Assembly: GCA_002104905.1 (NCBI GenBank)
Contig: MCFE01000125.1
Coordinates: 62,001 to 126,000 of the forward strand
Source: Basidiobolus meristosporus CBS 931.73
Lineage: Eukaryota; Basidiobolomycota; Basidiobolomycetes; Basidiobolales; Basidiobolaceae
Length of the DNA stretch: 64,000 bases
Direction of reading: 5' to 3'
The position numbers were made by a program, and so were the translations under genes. A model generated the notes under the pieces. The model did not search any database, was not told the origin of the DNA, and saw nothing but the letters and a program-made list of their open reading frames with translations. Position 1 is the stretch's first letter. Every line of letters starts with the position of its first letter. Shown piece after piece: positions 29,720-41,559 of this stretch.

Positions 29720-32580
29720 CTCCCACACAGCTAACTGTTCACATTTACTAGTCCTAACTTTGACCTAAGATTATCATGCTTGTCTCTATCTACTGGTTTG
29801 GTAAGAATGATAGCAATCATTTCATCTGTAGGACAGTAAACTAAGCCAACTAGATTATTCTCTATAGCTTTGTGTACAAAATGGTGTCTAATATCTATGT
29901 GCCTAGTTCTAACATGCTGGATTTCTACCTAATGGTATACATCCTTGATTATCTTGAAATAATGTAATAGATGTCTTTTGACATTGACCTCAATCTATAA
30001 AGCGCTTTCTTAAGTGTATTGCTTCTTTTGTAGCTTCACAGGCTGCCATATACTCTGCCTCCAAGGTGGAAAGTGCTACAGTTGGTTGCTTTCTTGAACT
30101 CCATGAAATTTCTCTTTGACAGTAAAGAAAGGTGTATCTTGTAGTGGATCTTCTGTCTTCCAAATTTTGTCCCCAATCAGAATCAGAGTATCCCATAGAT
30201 CCTGTTCTGAATCCTCATAATGTATCTTAAGCAAATATAATCAGTTCCTTTCAGATATCTAATAATCCGCCTAACTGCTGCAATCCAATCAGAACCATAG
30301 CTCTAATTATGCTGGCTGACAACTCCAACTGAATATGGATTATCTGGATGTGCTCCAATTATAATTTACATGAGACTGCAAACCATAGATTGATAAGGAA
30401 AGTCAGGGCTTTCAGATGGCACCAAGCTCTCTTGACTTGGTTGAGTTTTGACCAAGTTAAGATTTGTCTCCATTAGGGTAGCTGTTGGTTTACAGTTGTT
30501 GATTTGGTACTTTTTTAGTATATCTTGATTATACATCCATTTGATATATATATATAACTTATATTGAGCTGCAATAGCAAACATTAATCTGATGGAATTG
30601 AACTTGGCTACAGGTGCAAAGGTCTCAGTATGGTTAAGCCCTTTTGTTTGGGAGTATCCTTTGGCCACAAGAATTGCTGTGTATCTTACAATTGTACTAT
30701 CAGCCTTGTGTTTTGTCTTAAAGACCATCTGCATCCAGCTGATTTTTGGTTGATTGGTAATTTGACTAAATCCCAAGTTTGATTTTCCATCAAAGTCTGA
30801 AATTCCTCAGTCATTGCAGATTGCCAAAGCTTTGTCTTAGGGCTGTTAGGGGCATCTTTTGCAGTCTAGGGCTTATCAATATGGACTGAATAGGCATAGG
30901 CTAAGTTTGTACCCTCACAAATATTGTAATCTAGGCTATTTTTTGTCCAGTTAGATCTCCAGGCATTTGATACTGGAATGATTACTTCTGGGATACCCCT
31001 GGGCACTGATTTAGGCTGAACTACAGCTACAGAGCCCTCTGGAGTAAAAGAATTTCCATTGTTTTGCTCTGATTCAACCCTCACCAATGCTGGACTTGAG
31101 ATCCAATTTTTGTCATCATCTAATGTTGTTTTATATGAAAGTTTGAACTTTCATCAAACAACATATCTCTGGACTTGATTAGCTTCTTTGCTTTGGTATT
31201 TTAGAGGCTGTATGCTTTACTCTCATTGCAGTAGCCCCAACATATGCATTTCTCACTTTTTAGCTCAAATTCTGACTGATTGCCAGGCAGTTTCTTGTCA
31301 TATGCTGTACACCCAAATATTTCTAGATGTACTGCACTAGGTCTGTATCCATACTATACTTCAAATGGAGTAGAATCACAAAGTATTCTGTTATAACTCA
31401 TATTTTTAAGGTATACAGCTGTGGCAACTGACTCTGCCCAAAGATTGTGGGATAATTTTTGAACACAGATTGTAGATCTTGCCATATCAATTATTGATCT
31501 GTTTGCACACTCTGCTACTCCACCTTGCTATGGGGAGTATGATACAGTAGTCTCTTACTTTATCCCATGAATTTTGCAGAGGTGGATGAAGAGTTTGAGG
31601 CATATTCTTCACCTTTGTCATAGTATATTTTCTAGATTTCCTCACCTGCTTCTCACTCTTCTATGACTTTACACTCCCTGAGCTTAGACAGAGCTTCTTC
31701 CTTTCTCTCCATTAAGTTGGCCAATGCATATCTTGCATAATCATCAATAAAAGTGATTAAATACTTCATCCTGCCTAAGGATAAATTTTGCATCGGTCCC
31801 AGCAAATCTGAGTGAGTTGGATCTAATTTTTTTTTGGGTTTTGAATAACCCAGAGCTCTTGAGCAGTTGTCTGGCTTGCTCTCCAGATATGCAGGCTTCA
31901 CAGTGCTCCAAATTAGCTGGGGGATCAGTTATTACTCTGGAAACTAGCTGATCTTTGATCATTTTGCCCAAATATTCAAATTTGATATGTCTAAATCTCC
32001 TGTGCCAAAGCATTGGTGTTTATTCATTTAAGTTACCTATATTGGCTTCCAAACTTGATGGAATATAAGTTAACTTATAAAGATTCAGATCTCTGACACC
32101 CAAAGCAATAGGAGCACCATTTTGATCAGTGATCCTGCATCCAGAATTGTCAGAGCTGAAACTGAGTCCTTCTGCTGTGGCCTTGCCTACAGATAGTATG
32201 TTCTTGGCTATTTCTGGTACATAGAGTACTTCTTTAATGGTCAGTGTAGGGGCTCCTTCACTGCTTCTAAGGTTTACTTGGATTTTTCCTTCTCTCACTG
32301 CATCAGGTGAGCTGTTGTTACCCATGAGAACCTTCTTAACTGGAATTTCTTAGTATTGGGTAAACGGTTTGTTTAAGTGTGTAAAGTGTTGAGATGCTCT
32401 AGAGTCAATGTACCACATCTGAGAATCCTTGTTTGTGGTCATATTTAGTGCAGATATTAGTAGTCTATTTTCTTTTGTTACAGCATTGCCATATTCAGGT
32501 TTCTTTTGCTGATTATCTCTCTGCTTGATATACCAGTCTGATATGTGTCATTTACTTTTGCAGTAGTTGCAAAACAGGTT
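29720..32580 (-). pseudogene. Minus-strand Copia pol with internal reverse-transcriptase deletion
   Basis: On the minus strand: zinc-knuckle start (CNYC), protease WYIDSRASQHFT (active-site DSG has become DSR), pre-integrase LWHRRFRHIKF, integrase start, the IN C-terminal region, then reverse transcriptase to FNSIRLMFAIAAQ. There the reading jumps to QDILKKYQI (about 30,540), removing the YVDD catalytic core. RNase H follows: [31 protein letters not shown]. Stops are frequent. It could not transpose on its own. Confidence 0.85.
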
Positions 32581-32585
32581 GCTGT

Positions 32586-32934
32586 TGTTGTAAAAATTTG
32601 AAATTCCACCTAAATATTCACCTTACTTAGTCACTTAGATCATTACCTTCAAATCCTTGAGAATGCTGATCAAATTTCCTGCTGGGATTAACTTAAAATA
32701 TTTTCACCAATATTCCAGGTACCCAGAACATGAAAATTCTGAAAGTTGTCAAAACATCCCCAAACTTTGTACACATGTTCTTGGAACCTGCCTTAACCTG
32801 TTCTACATGCTTGCTATGCCAAGACCATGTAAAAGTACAAATTCTACTTTTACATTCAAGAAATCATTAAGTGAAAACCACATTATCTACTTGTCTTCCC
32901 AATCACTTCCAATATCTCCAAGATTCTTACAACA
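32586..32934 (+). repeat. Copia LTR1
   Basis: 349 bp, TGTTGTAAAAATTTG to CTTACAACA, followed by GGTTGCAAGCTCTGGGC, the probable primer-binding region. Confidence 0.9.
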
Positions 32935-32968
32935 GGTTGCAAGCTCTGGGCTGTCACTGTCTGCAATG

Positions 32969-35900
32969 TCTACTACTGTTATTACCGGAATTTTTCCCTC
33001 TGCTGAAAAGTTGGATGGATACAACTACCAGGTGTTGAAGGTGAAGATGAAGATGCTGCTACAAGAAAGAGGCCTTTAGGATATTGTCATGGGAGAAGAA
33101 TGCCCTCCTAAAAATGTGGGAGAGGAAGCCTTAAAGTACCAGAAGAAAGAACAAAGTGCCTTTAACTGCATTTGCCTTAATGTCAAGGACAAATTGCTAA
33201 TTCAATGCTCAAGAGCAAAAACAGCAAAGAATGCCTGGAAAGCATTAGAAGACACCTACCAGTCATGTTCAGCTGCCAAGAAGATGAATCTGAGACAAAA
33301 ATTCTTTACTACAAAGATGCTGCCAGGAGAAGAAATGAAAAATCTAATTAACAGAATTACTCTGTCAATGGATGAAAAGGAATCTGTGGGCATACCAACT
33401 ACCAATGAGGATGTGATACTGACCATCCAGAATAGCCTGCCAGACAGGCTTCAGGGTCTTGTGTCAGCCCTAGAGTCCAGAACTGAAGATTTGACCTTAG
33501 ATTATGTGTATGGAAGGCTCCTGGATGAGGAATTAAGAAAATCATGCACCAATAGGAAGGAAGAAGAAAATGCTTTAATAAGCAATGATAACCAACAAAG
33601 GAGGTACCCAAGACCCTACAAAGGCAACAGCAACCTGTTTTGTAACTACTGCAAAAGGAAAGGACACACATCAGACCGGTGTCTCAAAAAGAAAGATAAT
33701 CAGCAAAAGAAGCCTGTATATGGAAATGCTGCAACAACTGAAGATAGACTACTGATATCTGCACTAAATATGACCACAAACAAAGATTCTCAAATATGGT
33801 ATATTGACTCTGGAGCATCTCAACACTTTACACACCCAAAAGAACTTTTTACCCAATATCAAGAAATTCCAATTAAGAAGATTTTCATGGGTGACAATAG
33901 AACACTTGATGCAGTGGGAGAAGGAACTATCCAAGTAAACCTTAGAAGCAGTGAAGGAAGCCATACACTGACCTTTAAAGAAGTACTCTATGTACCAGAA
34001 ATAGCCAAGAACCTACTCTCTGTAAGCAAGGCCACAGCAGAAGGACTCAGTTTCAGTTTTGACAATTCTGGATGCAGGATCACTGATCAAAATGGTGCTC
34101 ATATTGCTTTGGGTGTCAGAGATCTGAATCTATACAAGTTGACTTATATTCAATCATATCTGGAAGCCAATATAAGTAACTTAAATGAAGAAACACCAAT
34201 GCTTTGGCACAGGAGATTTGGACACATCAATTTTGATTATTTGCGCAAAATGATCAAAGATCAGCTAATTTCTGGAGTGAAAATTGATCCCCCAGCTAAT
34301 TTGGAGCACTTTGAAGCCTGCATATATGGGAAACAAGCCAGACAACTGCTCAAGAGCTCTGGGCTAATCAAAACTAAGAAAAAATTAGATCTAATTCACT
34401 CAGATCTGTGTAGACCTATGCAAAATTTATCCTTAGGCAGGAAGAAGTATTTAATCACTTTAATTGATGATTATACAAGATACACATGGGTCTACTTCAT
34501 GGAGAGAAAGGAAGAAGCTCTGTCTAAGCTCAGGGAGTTTAAAGTCATGTTGGAGAGAGAAACTGGTGAAAAAATCAAGAAAATACGCTCTGACAATGGT
34601 GGAGAATATACCTCAAAACTCTTCATCCACTTCTGCAAAATTCATGGGATAAAGCAAGAGACTACTGTACCATACTCCCCACAGCAAAAAGGAGTAGCAG
34701 AACAAGCTAACAGATCAATAATTGATATGGCAAGATCTATGATCCACGATCAAAAATTATCCTATGGTTTTTGGGCGGAATCAGTTGCCACTGCTGTATA
34801 CCTTAAAAATAGGGGTTATAACAGAATACTTTGTGATTCTACTCCATTTGAAGCATGGTATGGATACAGACCAAGTGCAGAACATCTAAGAATATTTGGG
34901 TGTACAGCATATGCCAAAAAACTGGCAGGAAATCAGTCAAAATTTGAGCCAAAAAGTGTAAAATGCATATTTTTGGGCTACTGCAATGAGAGTAAGGCAT
35001 ACAGACTCTACAATACCAAAGCAAAGAAGCTGATCAAGTCCAGGAATGTGTTGTTTGATGAAAATTCAAAATTTTCACAAAAAATGACATCAGATAATGA
35101 CAAAAATTTGATCTCAAGTCCACCAATTGTCAGGATTGAATCAGAGCAAAACAATGAAAATTTTTTCACTCCAGAGGACTCTACAACCGTGGTTCAGCCA
35201 GAATCAGTGCCCAGGAATATCCCAGAAGTGATCATTCCAGTATCAAATGCCTGGAGATCCAATTGGACAAGAAATAGCCCAAATTACTATATTAATGAGG
35301 GTACAAACCTAGCCTATGCCTATTCAGTCCATATTGATGAGCCCCAGACTGTAAAAGAGGCCCTTAATAGCCCTCAGACAAAGTTTTGGAGATCTGCAAT
35401 GACTGAGGAATATCAGGCCCTGATGGAAAATCAAACTTGGGACTTAGTCAAATTACCAATCAACCAAAAATCAATTGGATGCAGATGGGTCTTCAAGACA
35501 AACTACAAGGCTGATAGTACAATTGAAAGATACAAAGCAAGACTTGTAGCCAAAGGATACTCTCAAACAAAAGGATTGACTATACTGAGACCTTTGCACT
35601 GGTAGCCAATTTTAATTCCATCAGATTAATATTGGCTATTGCAGCCAAATGTGAGTTTTTTATTCATCAAATCGATGTAAAAACTGCATTTTTGAATAGA
35701 GAACTTGATGAGGATGTGTATATGGACCAGCCTGATGGTTTTGTTGACCAAGGTAACCTTCATTAGGTCTGCAAGCTTATAAGGTCACTATTTGGTCTCA
35801 AACAATCACTGATAGCCTGGAATTGCAAGAAAGATTCTTATTTGGAATCTTTGAGTTTCAAAAGGAGTAATGCTGACTATAGTATATACTATAAGCCAGA

Positions 35901-37112
35901 TAGAGCAAATCCAGTTCTATTAGCTCTATATGTTGATGATCTTATTATAGCCGCCAATAACCTAGAAACATTGGAAGAGACTACATCCAGCCTATCAAAG
36001 GAGTTCAAGATGTCCGATCTAGGAGAACTTAGTTACTACTTAGGGATTAAGTTCTCCATAGACAGAAGTACCCAGACTATTACCCTAAGCCAATCCAAGT
36101 ATATTCAAGATATACTAAAGAAGTACAAAATGGAAGACTGTAAACCAGCAGCTACCCCAATGGAGACAAACCTTAACTTGGTCAAAACTCAACCAAATCA
36201 AGAGAGCTTGGTGCCATCTGAAAGCCCTGACTTTCCTTATCAATCCATGATCGGCAGTCTGATGTATATCATGCTTGGAACATGTCCAGATATCACATAT
36301 TCAGTGGGAGTTGTCAGCTTACATAATCAGAATTATGGATCTGATCATATTGCAGCAGTTAAGCGGATTTTTAGATACCTAAAAGGAACTGCTGATATCT
36401 GCTTAAGATACACTTATAAGGATTCTGAACAGGATCTTGTGGGATACTCTGATGCTGATTGGGGACAAAACTTGGAAGACAGAAGATCCACTGCAGGATA
36501 CACCTTTCTTTACTGTAAAGGAGCAATTTCATGGAATTGAAGAAAGCAACCAACCGTAGCACTTTCTACTACAGAGGCAGAGTATCTGGCAGCCTGTGAA
36601 GCTACAAAAGAAGCAATGTGGTTAAGAAAGCTCTTTACAGATTTAGGCCTATGTCAAAAAACACCTATTACTTTATTTCAAGATAATCAAGGATGTATAC
36701 AATAGACTTGTTCCATCATTCCAGCTGATCATAGTGCCCAATAGTGCCATAGCATGCCAGATAGTGCCTGATCATGTCACAGAGTGCCATACAGTGCCAA
36801 TCTGTGATCAAAATTGACATGCATATGACCCTAAAATATCAAATTAATAACAAAATATACAGCACTGAATGGCGCTATGATCAATGGCACAATGGAACAA
36901 GTCTAATTAGGTAGAAATCCAACTTTTCATGCTAGAACCAAGCACATAGATATTAGACATCATTTCATACGTGAAGCTATAGATAATAACTTAGTTAGCT
37001 TAGTTTACTGTCCTACAGATGAAATGATTGCAGACATATTTACCAAACCATTAGCTAGAGACAAGTTTGAATATCTTAGGTCAACATTAGGACTAGTCAG
37101 TATGAACATTTA
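32969..37112 (+). pseudogene. Copia gag-pol, copy 1, near full length
   Basis: Starts MSTTVITGIFPSAEKLDGYN at 32,969. Domains in order: gag; zinc knuckle CNYCKRKGHTSDRC (about 33,640-33,680); protease WYIDSGASQHFT (about 33,798) with intact DSG; pre-integrase LWHRRFGHINF (34,203); integrase with the catalytic Asp-Asp-Glu contexts HSDL, RSDNGGEY and AEQANRS; reverse transcriptase with LYVDDLIIAANN (35,926); RNase H with GYSDADWGQN and ADIFTKPLARD. Breaks: TAG at about 33,077 where copy 2 has TGG, a one-base frameshift near 35,573, TAG near 35,765, TGA at 36,538, and a 201-bp foldback at 36,704-36,904. An 838-codon stretch (33,089-35,605) remains open, so it is the youngest retroelement here. 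Confidence 0.9.
36704..36904. mobile_element. Short 201-bp foldback, FB copy 4
   Basis: AGACTTGTTCCATC to CAATGGAACAAGTCT with imperfect inverted arms and the same AGTGCC motif repeats as the 733-bp copies. Inserted in the RNase H coding sequence: the host reads TATACAAT before it and AATTAGGTAG after it, where the second Copia copy reads TGATTAGGTAG. AAT is thus an exact 3-bp duplication. Confidence 0.9.
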
Positions 37113-37124
37113 GCTGAGTGGTAG

Positions 37125-37472
37125 TGTTGTAAAAATTTGTATTTCCACCTAAATATTCACCTAACTTAGTCACTTAGATCTCACCTTCAAATCCTAGACA
37201 ATACTGACCAAATTCCTTGTTGGGATTTACTTAGAATATTTTCACCAAAATACCAGGTACCCAGAACATGAAAATTCTGAAAGTTGTCAAAACAGCCCCA
37301 AACTTTGTACACATGTTCTTGGAACCTGCCTTAGCCTGTTCTATATGTTTGCTATGCCAAGACCATGTAAAAGTACAAACTCTACTTTTACATTCAAGAA
37401 ATCATTAAGTGAAAACCACATTATCTACTTGTCTTCCCAATCACTTCCAATATCTCCAAGATTCTTACAACA
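37125..37472 (+). repeat. Copia LTR2, shared by both tandem copies
   Basis: 348 bp. It acts as 3' LTR of copy 1 and 5' LTR of copy 2. Its 3' half and the following 150 bases are nearly identical to LTR1 and its following gag, while its 5' half differs more. Confidence 0.9.
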
Positions 37473-37506
37473 GGTTGCAAGCTCTGGGCTGTCACTGTCT
37501 GCAATG

Positions 37507-40150
37507 TCTACTACTGTTATTACCGGAATTTTTCCCTCTGCTGAAAAGTTGGATGGATACAACTACCAGGTGTGGAAGGTGAAGATGAAGATGCTGCTAC
37601 AAGAAAGAGGCCTTTGGGATATTGTCATGGGAGAAGAATGCCCTCCTAAAAATGTGGGAGAGGAAGCCTTAAAGTACCAGAAGAAATAACAAAGTGCCTT
37701 TAACTGCATTTGCCTTAATGTTAATGACAAGTTGCTAATTCAATGCTCAAGAGCAAAAATGGCAAAGAATGCCTGGAAGGCACTAGATGACAAGTACCAA
37801 TCATGTTCAGCTGCTAGGAAAATGTATCTGAGACAAAAATATCTCACTACAAAGATGCAACCAGGAGAAGAAATGAAAAATCTAATTAACCAAATTACTC
37901 TGCCAATGGATGAAAAGGAATCTGTGGGCATACCTACTACCAATGAGGATGTGATAGTGACCATCCAGAATAGCCTGCCAGACAGGTTTCAGGGCCTTGT
38001 GTCAGCCCTAGAGTCCAGAACTGAAGATTTGACCTTAGATTATGTGTATGGAAGGCTCCTGGATGAGGAATTAAGAAAATCATGCACCAATAGGAAGGAA
38101 GAAGAAAATGCTTTAATAAGCAATGATAGCCAGCAAAGGAGGTACCCAAGAACTTACAAAGGCAACAGCAACCTGTTTTGCAACTACAGCAAAAGGAAAG
38201 GACACACATTCAACTGGTGTCTCAAAAAGAGTGATACTCAGCAAAAGAAGCCTGAATATGGAAATACTGCAACAACTGAAAATAGACTATTCATATCTGC
38301 ACTAAATATGGCCACAAACAAGGATTCTCAGATGTGGTACATTGACTCTGGAGAATCTCAACACTTTACACACCCAAAAGAACTTTTTATGCAATATCAA
38401 GAAATTCCAGTCAAGAAGGTTTAAAGGGTAATAATAGAACACTTGATGCAGTGGGAGAAGGAACTATCCAAGTAAACCTTAGAAGCAGTGAAGAAAGCCA
38501 TACACTGACCTTGAAAGAAGTGCTCTATTTACCAGAATTTGTCAAAAACCTACTATCTGTAAGCAAGGCCACTGCAGAAGGGCTCTGTTTATACCCTATG
38601 CCAATCCAAGTATATTCAAGATATACTAAAAAAGTACCAAATCAAAGACTGTAAACCAACAGCTACCTCAAAGGAGACAAACCTTAACTTGGTTGAAACT
38701 CAGCCAAATCAAGAGAGCTTGATGCCATCTGAAAGCCCTAACTTCCCTTATCAATCTATAACTAGAAGTCTCATGTATATCATGCTTGGAACATGTCCAG
38801 ATATCCCATACTCAGTGGGAGTTGTCAGCCAGCACAATTAAGACTATGGATCTGATCATATTGGAGCAGTTAAGAGGATTTTTAATACCTAAAAGCAACT
38901 GCTGATAACTCCTTAAGATACACTTATAAGGATTTAGAGCAGGATCTTGTTGGATACTCTGATGCTGATTGGGGACAGAATATGGAAGACAGATGATCCA
39001 CCACAGGATACACCTTTCTTTACTGCAAAGGAGCAATTTCATGGAATTCAAGGAAGCAACCAACCCTGGTACTTTCTACCACAGAGGCAGAGTACATGGC
39101 AGCCTGTGAAGCTACAAAAGAGGCAATGTGGCTAAGAAAGCTTTTACAGACTTAGGCCTATGTAAAAAAACATCTTTACCTTACTTCAAGATAATCAAGG
39201 ATGCATATGATTAGGTAGAAATCCAACTTTTCATGCTAGAGCTAAGCACATATATATTAGACTTGTTCTGTTGGATAGTGCCACATTGAGCCATGAGTGC
39301 CAAATAGTGCCATAGTGTGCCTGAGAGTCATAGCAGACCTAAACTTGGCCACAGAGTGTGACATATAGTTCTGTATATTTGTGCAAAGCAGCCCCTGTGT
39401 TTCACCTACTGTGCGGGAGAAAATCAATTTTTTAACCTTTTTTTTGGGATCAAAATTGCACATGACGTAAAAGAGCACAGACAGACTGAAGATATGCATC
39501 TGGTACATAATACCCATGGCACTCTAAATCTAGCCCCACAGGCTTGTAGCATGCCACAAAAATGCATGGCACTATCTTGGTCCACTGGTACTATCTGGCA
39601 CTATACTTAAATATTAGCCCTAAAGTAGAACCTATACAAAGCACTTATAGTGCCAGATAGTACCAGTGGACCAAGATAGTGCTATGCATTTTTGTGGCAT
39701 GCTACAAGCCTGTGGGGCTAGATTTAGAGTGCCATGGGTATTATTTACCAGATGCATATCTTCAGTCTGTCTGTGCTCTTTTACGTCATGCACAATTTTG
39801 ATCCCAAAAAAAAGGTTAAAAATTGATTTTCTCCTGCAACGTAGGTGAAACACAGGGGCTGCTTTGCATGAATATGAAGAACTATATGCCACACTTTGTG
39901 GCCAAGTTTTGGTCTGCTATGACTCTCAGGCACACTATGGCACTATATGGCACTTATGGCTCAATGTGGCACTATCCAACAGAACAAGTCTAATAGGCAT
40001 CATTTCATATATGAAGCTATAGAGGATAACCTGGTTGGCTTAGTTGACTGTCCTACAGATGAAATGATTGCAGCCATATTTACCAAACCATTAGTTAGAG
40101 ACAAGGTTGAATATCTTAGGTGAAAATTAGGACTAGTCAGTATGAGCATT
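37507..40150 (+). pseudogene. Copia gag-pol, copy 2, internally deleted
   Basis: Gag from MSTTVITG at 37,507, with an early stop at 37,687-37,689 and then a 230-codon open stretch. The zinc knuckle is damaged (CNYSKRKGH; a Cys has become Ser). Protease reads WYIDSGESQHFT. At about 38,590 the sequence jumps from LSVSKATAEGL to the end of reverse transcriptase (QSKYIQ..-like), so integrase and the RT catalytic core are gone. RNase H follows, interrupted by a foldback at 39,259-39,991, and the 3' end at about 40,150. Confidence 0.85.
39259..39991. mobile_element. 733-bp foldback element FB, copy 3
   Basis: AGACTTGTTCTG..CAGAACAAGTCT, palindromic arms, same length as copies 1 and 2. It interrupts the RNase H region: ATATATT before, AATAGGCATCATTTC after, where copy 1 reads GATATTAGACATCATTTC. 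The 3-bp flanks ATT/AAT differ by one base. Confidence 0.9.
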
Positions 40151-40164
40151 CAGCTGAGTGGGAG

Positions 40165-40512
40165 TGTTGTAAAAGTTTGTAATTCCAGCTAGATACTCAC
40201 TTAACTTGGTCACCTAGCTTATTACCTTAAATTCCTAGAGAATACTGTTCAAATTTCTTCCTGTAATTTACTTAGAATATTTTCAACAATTACTATGTAC
40301 CCAGAACATGAAAATTTTCAAAGCTGTGCAAACAGCCCCAAACTTTGCACACATGTGCTTGGGCCCTTCCTTAGCCTATTCTACGTGCTTGGCATGCCAA
40401 GATCATCTAACAGTTTAAATACTACTTTAACATTATATATATCATTAAGTGAAAGCTATTGAATATACTTGTCCTCCCATTTATTTCCAATATCTTCAAG
40501 ACTCTTGCAACA
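40165..40512 (+). repeat. Copia LTR3
   Basis: 348 bp, TGTTGTAAAAGTTTG to CTTGCAACA, the outer 3' LTR of the tandem array, directly followed by the GCTGT duplication. More diverged from LTR1 and LTR2 than these are from each other. Confidence 0.9.
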
Positions 40513-41208
40513 GCTGTTGCATTCAAAAGGTCTTGGGTATCTTCTTTGTTGGTTAATACTGTTTATGAAAGCATTTTCTTCTTCCTTCTTATTGGAGCTT
40601 GATTTTCTTAATTCCTTGTCCAGGAGCCTTTCATATACATAATATAAGGTTAAATATTCAGCTCTGGACTCTATGGCTGATACATGGTCCTGAAACTTGT
40701 CTGTCAGGCTATTCAGGATGGTCACTATCACATCCTCATCAGTAGTTGGTATTCCCACAGATTCCTTTTCATCCACCAGCAGAGTAATTCTGTTAATTAG
40801 ATTTTTCATTTCTTCTCCTGACAGCATTGTTGTAGTAAAGAATTTTTGTCTAAGATACATTCTCTTGGTAGCTGAGCATTACTGGTAGGTGTCTTCTGAT
40901 GCCTTCCAGGCATCCTTTGTCATTTTTTCTCTTAAGCATTGAATTGGTAATTTGTCTATGACATTAAGGCAAATGCAGTTAAAGGCACTTTGTTCTTACT
41001 TCTTGTACTTTATGGCTTTCTCTCCCACGTATTGAGGGGGTCATTCTTCTCCCATGACAATATCCCAAGGCCTCTTTCTTGTAGCAGTGTCTTCATCTTC
41101 ACCATCCACACTTGGTAGTTAGATCCAACTAACTCTTCAGCAGAGGGAACAATTCAGGTAATAGCAATAGTAGACATTGCAGAGAGTGACAGCTTATGGC
41201 TCATAACC
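40513..41208 (-). pseudogene. Minus-strand Copia gag, N-terminal part
   Basis: Minus-strand reading from MSTIAIT at about 41,182 through NYQVWMVKMKTLLQERGL, then after stops a 115-codon open stretch with MYLRQKFFTTTMLSGEEMKN and RRYPRPFECNS, ending at the insertion point of the tandem array. The rest continues at 32,580. Homologous along its length to the plus-strand copies. Confidence 0.85.
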
Positions 41209-41559
41209 TGTTGTAAGAGTTTTGGAGATACTGGAAGTGATTGGGAGAACATGTAGATTATGTGGTTTTCAATTAATGATTTATTGAATGTCAAAGTAGT
41301 ATTTATACTTTTAGATGATCTTGGAGTAACAAGCACATGGAATAGGCTAAGGAAGGTCCCAAGAACATGTGTGCAAAGTTTGGGGTTGTATGGATAACTT
41401 TGAGAATTTTCATGTTCTGGGTACCTGGTATTTTGGTGAAAGTATTCTAAGTAAATCCCAACAAGGAATTTGGTCAGTATTCCCTAAGATATGAATGTAA
41501 TGATCTAAGTGACTAAGTCAGGTGAATATTTGGGTGGAATTAGAAATTCTTCCCAACAG
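41209..41559 (-). repeat. 5' LTR of the minus-strand Copia
   Basis: 351 bp, complement of a Copia LTR, TGTTGTAAGAGTTTTGG to CTTCCCAACA. The gag start lies immediately inside it. Confidence 0.85.

Larger units (their letters stand above)
32586..40512 (+). mobile_element. Tandem Copia array: LTR-internal-LTR-internal-LTR
   Basis: Three same-direction LTRs (32,586-32,934; 37,125-37,472; 40,165-40,512) separate two internal regions. GCTGT flanks the whole array on both sides (32,581-32,585 and 40,513-40,517), a perfect 5-bp duplication in the gag gene of the minus-strand Copia. The first internal region is nearly full length. The second has lost about 2 kb of integrase and reverse transcriptase. 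LTR1 and LTR2 are close to each other. LTR3 is clearly more diverged. Confidence 0.9.
29372..41559 (-). mobile_element. Minus-strand Copia element with another Copia array inside
   Basis: LTRs at 29,372-29,719 and 41,209-41,559 (both TGTTGTAAG.. to ..CAACA on the plus strand). The internal region reads on the minus strand: gag (41,208 to 40,513, then 32,580 onward), protease, integrase, a shortened reverse transcriptase, RNase H. A plus-strand array (32,586-40,512) is inserted in gag at GCTGT. The element itself interrupts the Tnp2 gene of CACTA-like copy C; the 5-bp flanks GAAAG and GATGT sit exactly where homologous copies read GATAA or GACAA, so this is an old duplication that has drifted. 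Confidence 0.85.

Noticed and set aside
33399-33671. Minus-strand frames at 33,399-33,671 and 37,937-38,209 that resemble each other
   Set aside because: They are the antisense of the two homologous Copia gag regions, so their similarity is inherited from the gag sequence.
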